NCBI RefSeq assembly: GCF_000715075.1
Contig: NC_134103.1
Location: forward strand, 54,614,730 to 54,678,729
Source of the DNA: Nicotiana tabacum
Lineage: Eukaryota; Streptophyta; Magnoliopsida; Solanales; Solanaceae
Direction: 5' to 3'
DNA length: 64,000 nt
Of the stretch, positions 1-11,415 are shown one piece after another. The notes below the pieces were generated by a model. The model searched no databases, was not told the origin of the DNA, and saw only the letters and a list, made by a program, of their open reading frames with translations. A program made the position numbers and the translations under genes. Each line of letters begins with the position of its first letter. The first letter of the stretch is position 1.

Positions 1-768
1 TTACTCATTTTAGTAATTGAAAAAAAAACTTTTCCTTAATTAACTCGTATAAAATAGATTTTTACAGATTAAGTGATAATATTTACACAACTACAATAAC
101 GAACAACCCGTAGGAACCCCCAAAACCCGGTGTCACAAGTGCATGAGCATTTTTCTAAGAAGTACAAGAATAATACAACAACTGTCCCAAATGTAATAAG
201 ACAGAATAAAATAAGTTTTACAATGGAGACTCGATGGACTGTGATGCGTAGCCTGAACTACAGCCCACATTAAGTCTCCTCAACAGGTGCGCCTACGCGC
301 CAAGATGATCATCAAATGAACCTGTCAGATCCTGCACATTTAGTGTAGAAGTGCAGCATGAGTACGTTAATCAACGCGTACCTAGTAAGTATCTAGCCTA
401 ACCCCGGAGAAGTAGTGACGAGGGGTCGACATCGATACTTACTAGAGGTCCAAGTAAATAATATGATAATTCATAACAGATATGAAGTACACATCAATAG
501 TGTAGTAAATCTGTAATCTCATAATTTTCCAATTACTTCCTTTAAAGCATAAATTTCTCAATCTTGTATTCTACCTTAATATCTCCGAAAATGTCAAGTG
601 TCAATATCAAATAAATAAGAAATACCATAAAATGCTGGGCATCAGTGGAAAGATTAACTCGTGAATGTTAGGACTACTGGCGATATAACGCATGATTCTG
701 CCGAGGTCGTTCGGCCTGATCTGGAATAATGTGTACACTGTCGAGGGTCATGCGGCATGAACCATATA

Positions 769-771
<3 letters not shown>

Positions 772-800
<29 letters not shown>
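772..800. repeat. TA dinucleotide microsatellite
   Basis: About 14 uninterrupted TA units, followed by imperfect 'gtatacatatat'. It lies within the Y-type LTR piece and has no gene next to it. Confidence 0.9.
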
Positions 801-803
<3 letters not shown>

Positions 804-1562
804 TACATATATCTATTTCTAAATCAATTTCATCTATAACTTCAATTAATTAAGCCAGCAACATGAGTTCAAATAATTCAAATATTACAAAATAAGATCC
901 TAAGTCTAGCCGGACATAAAACATGCTTTTAGCTACGTACGGACTCTTGTCACCTCGTACGTATATAGCACCCACAACTTGTTGCACATAACAATAAATA
1001 TCACCTAGGGGTAGTTTCCCCCTCACAAGGTTAGACATGAGACTTATCTCGCTCCGAAGTTCTATAACCAGCTCCAAAGCCTATCTGACACCTCGAACCA
1101 AGCCCGTCGATCCAAACTATTTAAACAGTGTGCAACCCAATCAAAATGTATTCTAATACCCATAATTAATCAATTTAAACAATTTCCAACCCCGCTCGAA
1201 AAGTCGATAAAGCCAACCCTCGGGCCCACGTACCCGGATTCTGAAAATATTTGAAGATAAACTTTACCCATAACACCATGAACTCAATTATATGATTTAT
1301 TCCTAATTCCATGTCCAATTTTGTGGTCAAAATCCAAAAATACTAAATTCTATGTTTTCTACCAAAATTCCAAATTTCTTCTAATTTTCATGTTTAAATC
1401 CATATACAAACCATGTATTTAACTTGTAATAGGTGGGAATCACTTAGCTTGTATTGCTTGAAGAAACTCTCCCCTTGAAGCTCTCCAAAATCGCCCCAAC
1501 CAAGTGAAAATGAGAGAAAATGGGCCAAATCCCGCTTTTAAAAGAACACCTCTGCCCAGACG

Positions 1563-1842
1563 ACCTTTCGCATCTGCAGTCAAATAGCCGCTTTGTGGCT
1601 CCGCACCTGCGGAAAAACTATCGCAGATGTGGCTCCAACTCAAGCCAGCAGCCTCCGCTTTTGCGTCCCAAATAGCGCTTCTGTGCTTCCGCTTCTACGC
1701 TCACGCACCTGCCTGACAAAGTCCGCTCTTGTGGCCCTAGGCCTTCTTGGCCAATTCCGCTTCTGTGATCTCTCCTCCGCAGGTGCAACTCAGCTTCTGC
1801 GGTTCACCTTCCCGCTTCTGCGACCCCAGCCTCAGTCACGCC
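1563..1842. repeat. Cluster of short quasi-palindromes (CGCTTCTGCG type)
   Basis: Repeated words of the form CGC-N4-GCG and close relatives, such as 'ccgcttctgcg' and 'ccgcacctgcgg', recur every 15-40 bases. The same words resume across the inserted A element at 6994-7050 and 16673-16735, so the cluster predates that insertion. Open reading frames drawn through it (for example around 1593-1944) are rich in Ser/Arg/Cys and are products of the repeat, not genes. Confidence 0.8.
1838..1842. repeat. Target site duplication acgcc of family A
   Basis: The 5-bp sequence acgcc stands directly before the A-type LTR start at 1843. It recurs directly after A-type LTR ends at 6989-6993 and 16668-16672. 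Five-base duplications are normal for Ty3/Gypsy integration. The host sequence on both sides belongs to the same quasi-palindrome cluster, which supports a true insertion site. Confidence 0.8.
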
Positions 1843-2560
1843 TGTCATGCCCCAAAATCGAGGAGCGCGACCGGCGCTCAACCAAGTGAACTCGGCCGAG
1901 CAAGCCTATTAGATTTCCTTCTACCCAAACTCATTTATGAATAAATAGAATATATATGTTTTCGTTAATCAACCAATGAAGTGATCATGTCTGCAATACA
2001 AAATTCTTACCACGAGTTACTTTATTTTAAAGTCTCAATTCCAAACACATTTTTCATAATCTGAAGTGAAAATAGTAATTCAAGCACAACACACGAGTTT
2101 GACTTTCCCAGCACCATTATACAACCCACACTATGTCTACGGAGCCTCTATAGATAAAGATGAGTACAATGATAATGCCGGCAACAAGGCCCCGGCTATA
2201 CCTCAAATAGAATACATAAAGAACAAAAGATACATGACCCCAGGATGAAGTGGGGCTCACCAAGTCAGCTGGGAAGAAGGTATACCGCTATCACCGATCA
2301 ATATCTCCTGCTGTGGAACCACCTGCATCCATTTAAAGATGCAGCGCCCCCGACAAAAGGGACATTAGTACCGTCGAATAGTACTAGTATGAAAACTAAA
2401 TGCCAATTTAAGAATTCAGAAATACAAGATGAATATGATGAACCGGTGTGGCAATAGAATAATATAGATAACCGTTTAAACTAGAGCACTCTTATTAAGA
2501 GCTATCAATAACATTTATGGGATTTAAGATGAGATCCTCTGTAACCATCTTCACACAAAG

Positions 2561-3041
2561 CGGCCCCGCCGCCTCACCCGATGTATGCAGGTGGAGGTGT
2601 AAGTACAATACAACCACTCTACTCAAGTGGCCCTACCGCCTCACCCCAATGTATGCGGGTGGATGTATAACCACAGTACCAAGAACCTACACAAGCGGCT
2701 ATGCCGCCTCACCCCAATGTTTGTGGGTGGAAATGCATCAACGATACCAATACCAACACAAAGCGGCTATGCCACCTCACCCCAATGTATGCGGGTGGAA
2801 ATGCATCAATGATACCAATACCAACACTAAACGGCTATGCCGCTTCTCCCCAATATATATATGTGGGTGGTGGTGCCACAACAATACCAAACTATACACA
2901 AAGCGGTCGTACCGCCTCACCCCAATGTAGGCGGGTGGAGGTGCAGTCCCACAATACCATAATCCCTACACAAAGCGGTCACGCCGCCTCACCCCAATAT
3001 ATGTGGGTGGAGGTGCATCAAAATCCCAATCTCTACACAAC
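2561..3041. repeat. Seven-unit minisatellite inside the A-type LTR
   Basis: Seven units of about 66-72 bp, each opening with a form of CGGCTATGCCG and containing CACCC-N10-GGGTG. Both are inverted repeats able to form small hairpins. The matching array at 14025-14521 has the same seven units in the same order, so the array was already fixed in the LTR before the two copies diverged. The units are open in several frames, giving false proteins with repeated SPQ-VGG or LTPMYAGG motifs. Confidence 0.9.
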
Positions 3042-3308
3042 TTGGCATAATAACTTTCACATCAATCACGACTTGAAATTATAACATGTGGATACACTAT
3101 CCATAGTTTGAAACACATCCTCAATTTATAATGCAATATGATAAGAGCATTTGAAACACAAATTGAACATATATCTTTATCACAAAACTTATCGGAATAC
3201 TCGGTTTGTAATCAACATCTTGGAACTTACTAGGATAATGGGAATTCCAATTCTTAAAGAAGAGTTTAGCCAACATACCTCCCTTGAACTTCCTTACACT
3301 CTAATGGA

Positions 3309-6206
3309 TTGCCAAGTAGTATTTCTTCTCTTTTGCAGGATTTTGAAGATGTCTTTCCTGAAGATATTCCTAATGGATTGCCACCTTTACGTGGCATGGA
3401 GCATCAAATTGATTTTGTGCCTGGATCACAAATCCCAAATAGGCCTGCTTATAGGAGTAATCCAGAAGAGACAAAAGAGCTTCAAAGGCAAGTTGAGGAG
3501 CTGCTTGAGAAAGGCTTTGTGAGAGAGAGCATGAGCCCTTGCTCTATTCCCGTCCTATTGGTACCCAAAAAGGATAGAACTTAGAGGATGTGCGTGGATT
3601 GTAAAGCAATCAACTAGATAACGGTAAAGTATCGACATCCTATTCCTCGTCTTGATGACATGTTGGATCAATTACATGGATCCAAAATCTTTTCTAAAAT
3701 TGATCTAAAAAGTGGTTACCATCAGATTCGAATGAATCCTGGAGATGAATGGAAAACTGCTTTTAAGACCAAATATGGGCTTTATGAGTGGTTAGTTATG
3801 CCTTTTGGCTTGACTAATACACCTAGCACTTTCATGAGATTAATGAATCATATCTTTAAGGATTTTCATGGAAAATTTGTTGTAGTGTACTTTGATGATA
3901 TCTTGATCTTTTCTAACACTTTAGAAGAGCATGTAGAACACCTAAAACAAGTTTTTGAAGTTCTTAGAAAGCAACTCTTATTTGCTAATCTTAAAAAGTG
4001 TACTTTTTGTGTGGATCGTGTGATTTTCTTGGGTTTTGTGGTTAGTTCTAAAGGAGTTGAGGTTGATGAAGAGAAAATTAAAGCAATAAAAGAATGGCCA
4101 AAACCTAAGAGTGTAACTGAAGTTAGGAGTTTTCATGGACTTGCTAGTTTTTATAGGAGGTTTGTGAGAGACTTTAGCACCATTGCTTCTCCTTTAACTG
4201 AAGTTATTAGAAAGGATAAGATTTTTACATGGGGAAAAGAACAAGATGATGCTTTTAACTTGTTGAAAGAAAAGTTATGTTCTGCTCCATTGTTACAATT
4301 GCTTGATTTTTCTAAATCTTTTGAAATTGAATGTGATGCTTCTGGCAAAGGAATAGGTGCTGTTTTGATACAAGATTCTAAACCTATTGCCTACTTTAGT
4401 GAGAAGTTGAGTGGAGCCACATTGAACTATTTCACTTATGACAAAGAGCTATATGCTTTGGTAAGGGCTTTAGCCACATGGCAACATTACTTGTGGCCAA
4501 GAGAGTTTGTCATTAAAACTGACCATGAATCCTTGAAATACTTGAAGAGTCAAGGTAAGCTTAGTAGAAGGCATGCTAAGTGGGTTGAATTCATTGAAAC
4601 TTTTCCTTATGTAATTTCTTACAAACAAGGGAAAGAGAATGTTGTTGCGGATGCACTTTCAAGAAGGTATGTCTTAGTTTCTACCCTGACTTCTAAATTG
4701 ATGGGTTTTGATCTAATCAAGGGACTTTATGCTAATGATGTTGATTTTGGCAAGATTTTTGCAGATTGTAAGTTGGGTCCTTTTGAGAGGTTTAACCTCC
4801 AAGATGGGTTTCTCTTTAAGGAAAATAAGTTGTGTATCCCTAATTGCTCTTTACGTGAAGTATTTGTAAGGGAAGCACATTGTGGGGGGCTTATGGGTCA
4901 CTTTGGAGTCCCAAAGACGCTAGACATACTTGCTGAAATTTTTTTTTGGCCTGGAATGAGAAAAGATGTTGAAAGAATTTGTGCACAGTGTTTGGAATGT
5001 AAACAAGCTAAATCTAAAGTGTTACCACATGGTCTTTACACGCCATTACCTGTTCCTACTTCACCTTGGATTGATATTTCTATGGATTTTGTGTTAGGTT
5101 TGCCTAGAACAAGGTATGGTAAGGATAGTATATATGTTGTGGTAGATAGGTTCTCCAAAATGGCTCGTTTTATTCCTTGTTTAAAGACTAATGATGCTTC
5201 ACATGTTGCTGATCTTTTTGTAAAAGAAGTTGTCAAATTGCATGGTATACCTAGAACTATTGTTAGTGATAGGGATGCTAAGTTTTTGAGCCACTTTTGG
5301 CGTGTATTTTGGGGGAAGTTAGGCACTAAATTGTTGTTTTCTACTTCTTGTCACCCACAAACTGATGGACAAACTGAAGTAGTTAATAGAACCTTAGGAA
5401 ACATGTTGAGGGCTGTTTTGAAAGGTAAATTAACTTCTTGGGAGGCTCACTTACCTATGATTGAATTTGCTTACAATAGAACAATCCATTCTTCTACAGG
5501 TATGTCTCCTTTTGAGGTTGTTTATGGTTTTAATCCCTTCACTCCCCTTGATTTATTACCATTACCTACTAATGATATTGTTAATCTTGATGGTAGGACA
5601 AAAGCTGAGATGATGAAAAACATTCATGAACAAACAAGGCTAGCAATTGAGAAGAAAAATGAGCAAACTGCCTTGAGAAAGAATAAGGGTCGAAAACAAG
5701 TTATTTTTAAACCTGGAGATTTAGTTTGGGTTCACTTTAGAAAGGAGAGATTTCCCTCCAAAAGGAAGTCAAAGTTCCACCCTAGAGGAGATGGCCCATT
5801 TCAAGTCCTTGAAAGGATTAGAGACAATGCTTACAAGCTGGACCTACCTGGTGAGTTCCAAGTAGGTGCTACATTCAATGTTGCTGACTTGTCTTTGTTT
5901 GATGTAGGATCGAATTCGGGGATGAATTCTTTTCAAGAAGAGGGGAATGATAGCATCAAGGACAAGGATAGATTTTTGGAAGCTCCAAGGCCATTTACAA
6001 AATCTCAAGCTAAAGAGTTGCACTCTAAGGTTGCTGGACTTCAATGGCAAATAAAGAAGCTTTTAATTATAGAGGAAGAGCTCAAGCCCAAAGTAGATGA
6101 ATTATCCAAATTTTATAATTATTTGGTGATCCAAATTGAAGTCCAAGAGGAGGAAGACTGGGCCACTAAATCATCCCTTGAAGTCCACCAAAGGGGCTCA
6201 AAATGA
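3309..6206 (+). pseudogene. pol: Gypsy B pol (RT, RNase H, integrase) with two stop codons
   Basis: The polyprotein would copy element RNA into DNA and integrate it. One frame runs through the gene but is stopped by TAG at 3582 (where this family normally has DGTWRMC) and TAG at 3615. The long open part (3660-6206, 848 residues) begins inside reverse transcriptase. Visible in it: YFDD at residues 77-80; RNase H acidic residues D226, E263, D288 and D331; an integrase HHCC zinc finger (H407/H414, C441/C444); an integrase D476-D537-E573 triad with 35 residues between the last two; and a GPF motif ([11 protein letters not shown]) near residue 715. No clear chromodomain follows. The C-terminal tail carries FTKSQAKEL and a heptad-like helix. 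Gag and protease are absent. Apart from the two nonsense codons the protein looks well kept, so the element is probably fairly young. Confidence 0.92.
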
Positions 6207-6222
6207 GGTTAAAAAGAGGTCC

Positions 6223-6231
6223 AAAAGGGGG
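6223..6231 (+). promoter_or_regulatory. Polypurine tract of element B
   Basis: The purine run ccAAAAGGGGG lies directly before the 3' LTR start TGTTTC. It is the normal priming site for plus-strand DNA synthesis and fixes the left edge of the LTR. Confidence 0.8.
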
Positions 6232-6955
6232 TGTTTCAAAGGGAGCCCAATTAGAGTCCAAATCAATGGCCCAAACTAGTAGTTTTAAGGTACAAATCTG
6301 CCCCAAAGGGATTTGGCCGCCCCCCACCTAATTGTAATGACTTTTCTTACTCCTTAGCAACCACCCTACCTAATTGTAATGACTTTTTATGCCTTAGCAA
6401 CCACCCTACCTAATTTTAAGGACTTTTTGTACCTTAGTACTCCTATAAATAAGGAGTTCTTCTCATTCATTGAGACACTTCATTATTGATTAAGTATATC
6501 ATACTTTGAGAGTTCTTTTGAACCTTTGTTACTTGTGCTTTGAGATTTATCTTTCAACCTTTACTAGTTCATAGTTCAAGGTAGTAAGATTACTTCTCTA
6601 TTGTGATATCTTTGATTCCTTTGTGGTATTCTTAGAAGGCGATTAATACTAGTTATTAATTGTTGTCTCAAGTTACTCGTAAAGCGGTCAAGATCTGAAT
6701 CTATTGTTTTGATTTGCTTTTAAGTAAAGGCATTTGATTTCTTCAATAAATCAAGACGTTGTTACTTTGATCTTGTCAAGGCTATAGAACTTGCGTTCTT
6801 GGAAGTTCTTGGAATTCTTTCCTTGAATTTTCCCATATCCTTTATTATCTGCCCTTAAGTGCTAGTTGTTCAATTCCTTATTGTTATTGCTTCCGCATTT
6901 ACTTTTCAAATTCTTACTCTAGTTTGGATTCCCGACCTTGTCGTTATCATTTACA
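6232..6955 (+). mobile_element. 3' LTR of element B
   Basis: Runs from TGTTTCAAAG to ATCATTTACA, 724 bp, with TG/CA ends. It contains two or three short direct repeats of 'ccaccctacctaattgtaa' near 6327-6420, then a TATA box and a T-rich transcribed region. No matching 5' LTR occurs in the window. Confidence 0.8.
6444..6450 (+). promoter_or_regulatory. TATA box in the LTR of element B
   Basis: 'ctcctataaataagg' is a clean plant TATA context, about 210 bp into the LTR and followed by 'cattcattgagacacttc', a plausible transcription start. The role is inferred from position and sequence only. Confidence 0.55.
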
Positions 6956-6988
6956 CTTAATTACTTCAAAATTTTCCGGGGTATTACA

Positions 6989-7744
6989 ACGCCTGGCCGC
7001 TTCTGTGAAGCCCATCTCGCTTTTTCGAGGTCGCTTCTGCGACCAGGCTTCCCCTAGCAGCATAAATTATGATCGCACCAACAACATAAATTTTCCAGCT
7101 TTCCCTAAGTCCAAAAATTAATCCGTTAACCATACGGAACCCACCCGAGGCCCTCAACACCTTAACCAAATATACCAACACGTCCCAAACAACATCAAAA
7201 TCATAAATCACGCCTCGAATTAAACTAATAAACTTTTAAATTCCAACTTCTATATGTTGTGCCGAAACATACCTAATCAATCCGGATTGACTTCAAATTT
7301 TGCGCACGAGTCATAAATGACATAACGAAGCTATTCCAAGGCGCGGAACCCAAACGGACATAGATAACATCAAAATCTACTTCAAACCAAACTTATGAAA
7401 TTCTTAAACCCTTAAAAAAATGCCAACCTTCCATAATAAGCGCTGAAATGTTCCCGGGCAACCCGATACTCAACTCAAACATACGCCCAAGTCCGAAATC
7501 ATCATAGGAACCTATTGGAACCTTTAAATCCCGATTTCGAGGTCGTTTACTCAAAAGTCAATGCTTAGCCAATTCCTCCAATTTAAAGCTTCCAAAATTA
7601 GAATTTTCTTTCAAATCAACTCCGAACTTTCCGAAATTCAATTCCAACCACACGTACAAGTCATAATACCTGAAGAGAAGCTACACAAGGCCTCAAACTG
7701 CTGTACGGCGTGCTAGAGATCAAAACGACCGTTCAGGTCATTAC
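6989..7744 (-). mobile_element. Y-type LTR piece, duplicated copy
   Basis: Begins with the acgcc target site and quasi-palindrome words, then runs through 'ctttccctaagtccaaaaat' and ends '...caggtcattaca' at 7744, a Y-type LTR terminus on the minus strand. It is collinear with 16668-17393 with scattered substitutions. No coding capacity. Confidence 0.6.
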
Positions 7745-8139
7745 ATATGCATTCCAAGACAATATATCATTATTCGTTCTGTTATTGGTTCTTCTACTTT
7801 TGTTCATCAGTGCTTGTTGTTACGAGCCCAGATCGAGGGCAAATATTTAACTCAGGCTTAAATCGTCTTCCTCGTGTGGCTTGAGTTTACTTTATCGCTA
7901 TTTATTTAATTTGTCTTTATTTACTGCTTTGTATCAAATAAATCTGTGTATCCTCAAAATCACTTACAAATTTAATTGTTGTCCGATCTTGAGGGTAAAC
8001 ATCATACATAAGTGCAATCCAATTCAATACATCCGAGTACCAAGCTACTTTCAAACATCCATATGATGAGATCGTAGAAATAGATTCAACTTCAAGACAA
8101 ATTTTATATAATTTAACTCCAAAATTATAGTTCGAATAT
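7745..8139. other. Unassigned spacer between Y-type LTR and MULE remnant
   Basis: AT-rich and non-coding. From about 7833 ('agatcgagggcaaatattt') it matches 17485-17784, so it belongs to the duplicated block. The first 90 bases ('tatgcattccaagacaata...') differ from the other copy. It may be 3' flank of the MULE gene or part of another retroelement; I cannot assign it. Confidence 0.4.
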
Positions 8140-8690
8140 TAAGTTTTATATCTTTGTTTCTTAGGTCTGCTTAGAGGCCTTCTTCCAGTTGGTGACAAGA
8201 TAAATGCTACTGCTATTTCATATGTCTTGAGAAGTCTCTCCCTCGTGGAATAATCACAACAGTAGTTTTCATAAGACTCATTTATGTGCCTCAAACAAGG
8301 TAGTTCATATAGCTGAAATGGCCCGGAACTACAGTCTTTTTAAGACAAACAACTAAGTGTTTGACACCATATATGTATATAGTCTATTGAATCCCTCGAC
8401 TATAAGTTTATTACAACATCGATCAGTTATCGACAATTAGTAAAAACAAAATAACTACAGTTAGACAACAACATATATACAAATATCAACATTTATTTTG
8501 TCTGCTAATAACAATCATCTTCTCGTATGGATAATAACTCACTCTCGTCTTCTAGGATAAAGTCATGTTGTCCTGCACCTCTTTGTGGTATGTTTTTCCC
8601 AAGGAAGGTGAACGTCCCCTTTGCATTCAATAATTTTTCGTTATTCTATCGTTCAATAAGTGCCCTAATGTACTCAAATAGCTGAACTAC
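8140..8690 (-). pseudogene. MULE transposase C-terminus, duplicated copy
   Basis: A second copy of the C-terminal MULE sequence at 17785-18414. Reading the minus strand from 8690, it encodes QLFEYIRALIER, then a zone with frameshifts, then a Pro/Arg/Lys-rich C-terminal tail. About 55 bp present in the other copy near 17865-17920 are missing here. The SWIM region is degraded, and transposase function is certainly lost. It ends on the right exactly where an X-type LTR starts, as the other copy does. Confidence 0.65.
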
Positions 8691-8851
8691 TATTACACCC
8701 CATATTTTTGTACGTGAAAGTATGCCATAAGTAAATTGATGAAAGCTCAAAAATGAGATGTTACATTCCGCATTTTCGTAGGTTAAAGTTTCGTCGAGGG
8801 CTAATCGACGTAAGTTCGGAAAGGAAATTATTTTGAGATTATAAGTATTAT
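8691..8851 (+). mobile_element. X-type LTR fragment, first 161 bp
   Basis: Starts 'tattacacccc' (TG changed to TA) and matches the beginning of the X1 5' LTR at 18415, including both tandem units of the LTR start. It breaks off after 'ataagtattat', where A-type LTR end sequence follows. The same breakpoint occurs at 16160. Confidence 0.75.
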
Positions 8852-8961
8852 CTACAATCCTTAAATACGTAAGCCTAGTCCGGCACCATAAAATAATATT
8901 TTCTTTGCAAATTTTACCGGGCTTTATACTTAATTACTTCAAAAATTTTCGGGGTGTTACA
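8852..8961 (-). mobile_element. Terminal piece of A-type LTR
   Basis: Plus-strand 'ctacaatcct' through 'ggggtgttaca' equals the terminal 110 bp of the LTR at 16161-16269. On the minus strand it opens TGTAACACCCC. It abuts A-element integrase sequence at 8962 without a polypurine tract, so this is a deletion or recombination joint and not a normal LTR/internal boundary. Confidence 0.7.
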
Positions 8962-11228
8962 AATTTTATGAGTGATAAATGATCATCCCAACTACCTTTG
9001 AAATCTAGAACGCAAGCACGCAACATATCCTTAAGCGTCTGAATAGTCCGTTCTGCCTACCCGTCAGTTTGCAGGTGAAAGGCTGTACTAAGATTCACCT
9101 GAGTACCTAAACCTTGCTGAAATTTCTTCCAAAAATTAGCAGTGAATTGTGCCCCCCGATCAGAAATGATAGAAACTGGAGTGCCATGCAGCCTGACTAT
9201 TTCTTTGATATACAATTGAGCATATTGTTCTGCTGTGTCGGTAGACTTAACCGGCAAAAAGTGTGCTGATTTCGTGAGTCGATCTACAGTCACCCAAATT
9301 GAGTTAAACTTGCGCGGAGTGGTAATCCTACCACAGAGTCCATATTAATCATTTCCCACTTTCACATTGGAATTTTTATATTTTGTGCCAACCCACCAGG
9401 CCTTTGGTGTTCGGCCTTTACTTGCCGACAATTTGTACACTTCGCCACAAAAGTCCGCCATATTTCTCTTCATATCATTCCACCAATAGACTTCCTTAAG
9501 ATCATGATACATTTTTGTAGAAACTGGGTGCACGGAATACCTAAAAGTGTGAGCTTCAGTCAAAATTCTTTCACGGAGACCATCCACATTTGGAATACAT
9601 AGTCGCCCTTGGTACCTTAGTGTACCATCATCCATGCCAAGAGAAAAGGCCATGGTCTTATGTTTATGAATCACCTCTTTCAATTGCACCAACAATGGAT
9701 CGTTGTATTGCTTCTCTTTCAATTGCACAACAAGCGATGATTCAGCCTTATTTTGCACAATTACCCCTCCTTCACTAGAGTCCATAAGACGAACTCCCAA
9801 ACTAGCCAATCGATGAACTTCCTTGGCCAATGGCCTTTGATATGCCTCCAAGTGTGCTAAGATACCCATAGATTTTCGGCTAAGAGCATCCGCCACAATA
9901 TTAGCCTTCCCCATATGGTATAAAATATCAATGTCATATTCCTTGAGTAATTCAAGCCATCTTCTCTGCCTCAGATTTAATTCCTTCTGCTTGAAAATAT
10001 ATTGAAGGCTTTTTTGGTCCGTGAATATATCAGCATGGACCCCATATAAATAATGACGCTAAATTTTCAATGCAAATACCACTGCCGCAAGTTCTAAATC
10101 ATGTGTTGGATAGTTCTTTTCATGATTCTTTAGTTGTCTAGAAGCATAAGCTATGACCTTGCCATGTTGCATTAATACATATTAAAGCCCGATTCTTGAA
10201 GCATCACAGTATACCACAAATCCATCTATACCCTCTGGTAGAGTCAACACCGGTGTCGTTGTCAATCTTGCTTTCAATTCCTGGAAACTCTTTTCACAAC
10301 CATCTGACCATTGGAACTTAATTGCCTTCTGCGTTAATTTAGTCAATGGAGAGGCAAGAGTAGAAAACCCCTCCACAAACTTTCTGTAATATCCAGCTAA
10401 GTCTAAGAAACTGCGAATCTCTGTTGGAGTTGTAGGCCTCGGCCAATTCTTCACAGCTGAAATGTTCTGAGGATCAACCTTAATTCCCTCACTAGAGACC
10501 ACATGACCCAAGAATATAACTGATTTAAGCCAAAATTCACACTTTGAAAACTTTGCATATAATTGATGCTGATATAGGGTTCACAGAACTACCCTGAGAT
10601 GATCGGCATGGTCTCCTCGACTTCGTGAATATACAAGAATATCGTCAATAAACACTATCACAAAGGAGTCGAGGAATGGCTTAAAAACTCGATTCATAAG
10701 ATCCATGAAAGCTGCTGGGGCATTTGTTAGCCCAAAAGACATCACCAAAAATTCAAAGTGCCCATATCGGGTTCTGATAGTTGTTTTTGGAATATCCCGC
10801 TCCCTGATCATCAATTGGTGATACCCGGATCATAAATTAATTTTGGAGAAGTACCTAGCACCTTGCAATTGGTCAAGCAAGTCATCTATCCTTGGTAGTG
10901 GGTACTTATTCTTTATTGTTACCTTATTAAGCTGCCGATAGTCAATACACATTCTCAGTGACCCATCTTTCTTCCTTACAAAAAGGACCGGTGCGCCCCA
11001 AGGCGACACACTCGGCCGGATGAAACCTTTTTCTAACAAGTCCTTCAGTTGCTCCTTTAGTTCTTTTAATTCTGCCGGTGCCATTCTATAGGGCGGAATG
11101 GATATATGATGCGTGTTTGGTATCACATCAATCCCAAAATCAATCTCCCTGTCTAGTGGGATCCCAGGGAGATCTTCCGGAAATTCATTCGCAAATAGGC
11201 ACGGACTCAAGTGTAGGTGCCTCAGCAT
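8962..11228 (-). pseudogene. pol: Element A pol (RT, RNase H, integrase), broken
   Basis: Read right to left: 11228-10830 holds the RT N-terminal part ([32 protein letters not shown], ending FSKINL before a stop). Positions 10814-10581 hold [10 protein letters not shown] and the catalytic FIDDILVYS. Positions 10511-10182 hold the connection domain and the RNase H start VVYCDAS. Positions 9914-9345 hold VADALSRKS and the integrase zinc-finger region, degraded. Positions 9293-8962 hold the core (MTVDRLTKSAHF, ISDRGAQF, a stop at the end of LQTDG, then [14 protein letters not shown]). It is cut off right after DDHLSLIKF, where this family continues with FAYNNSY. At least five stops or frameshifts interrupt it. 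Confidence 0.9.
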
Positions 11229-11415
11229 CGATGTCCGTAACTCAGACCAAATGGTAAATACACCCCTTGTTGATCATTTTCATGGCCTTAAGGTAAGAAA
11301 TAAACCTACCCTTTGGCACTACATTATCACCCTTCCACTCAATAACTAGCTCGTTTGGAAATTCGAACCTAACAGTCCTGGTTCGTCAATCAAGCTTGGC
11401 AAAACAAGAATAAAT

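Larger units (their letters stand above)
1..1842 (-). mobile_element. Y-type LTR, minus strand, left piece
   Basis: No coding capacity. The order of landmarks matches the Y-type LTR at 55440-58482: a stretch ending in 'gtgtcacaagtgcatgagc' near 131-149, a region of short GCG/CGC inverted words at 1563-1842, and minus-strand orientation. The first bases of the LTR fall outside the window. The piece stops at the target site acgcc (1838-1842), where an A-type LTR begins, and its continuation is seen after the same acgcc at 6989 and 16668, ending in 'ttaca' at 7744 and 17393. Assignment to a Y-like family is by collinearity and is inference. Confidence 0.55.
3306..6955 (+). mobile_element. Ty3/Gypsy element B, 5'-truncated
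   Basis: A plus-strand Ty3/Gypsy element that keeps most of pol, a polypurine tract and a complete 3' LTR, but lacks the 5' LTR, primer site and gag. The left junction at about 3306 joins A-type LTR sequence directly to pol. The right end is the LTR terminus 'ttaca' at 6955, after which A-type LTR sequence 'cttaattacttc' resumes. The missing 5' half together with missing A-type LTR sequence indicates a deletion after insertion. RT and integrase motifs place it among chromovirus-like Gypsy elements (CRM/Reina-like); the lineage is not settled. Confidence 0.85.
1843..6988 (-). mobile_element. A-type LTR (solo-like), interrupted by element B
   Basis: On the plus strand it starts 'tgtcatgcccc' and ends 'ggggtattaca', so on the minus strand it reads TGTAATACCCC to GGCATGACA. 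Positions 1843-3305 are collinear with 13308-14787, including the seven-unit minisatellite. Only 33 bases of the other end survive (6956-6988). The middle, present in the copy at 13308-16269, has been replaced by plus-strand element B. Flanking acgcc on both sides indicates a solo LTR or recombinant. It has no coding capacity of its own. Confidence 0.75.

Noticed and set aside
2517..3084. ORFs of 60-137 codons with repeated peptide motifs, and the same at 13994-14530
   Set aside because: They arise because the 68-bp minisatellite is open in several frames. The frames shift between units and neither copy conserves one protein.
4151..6050. Antisense ORFs inside Gypsy B pol
   Set aside because: Shadows of the strongly supported pol frame.
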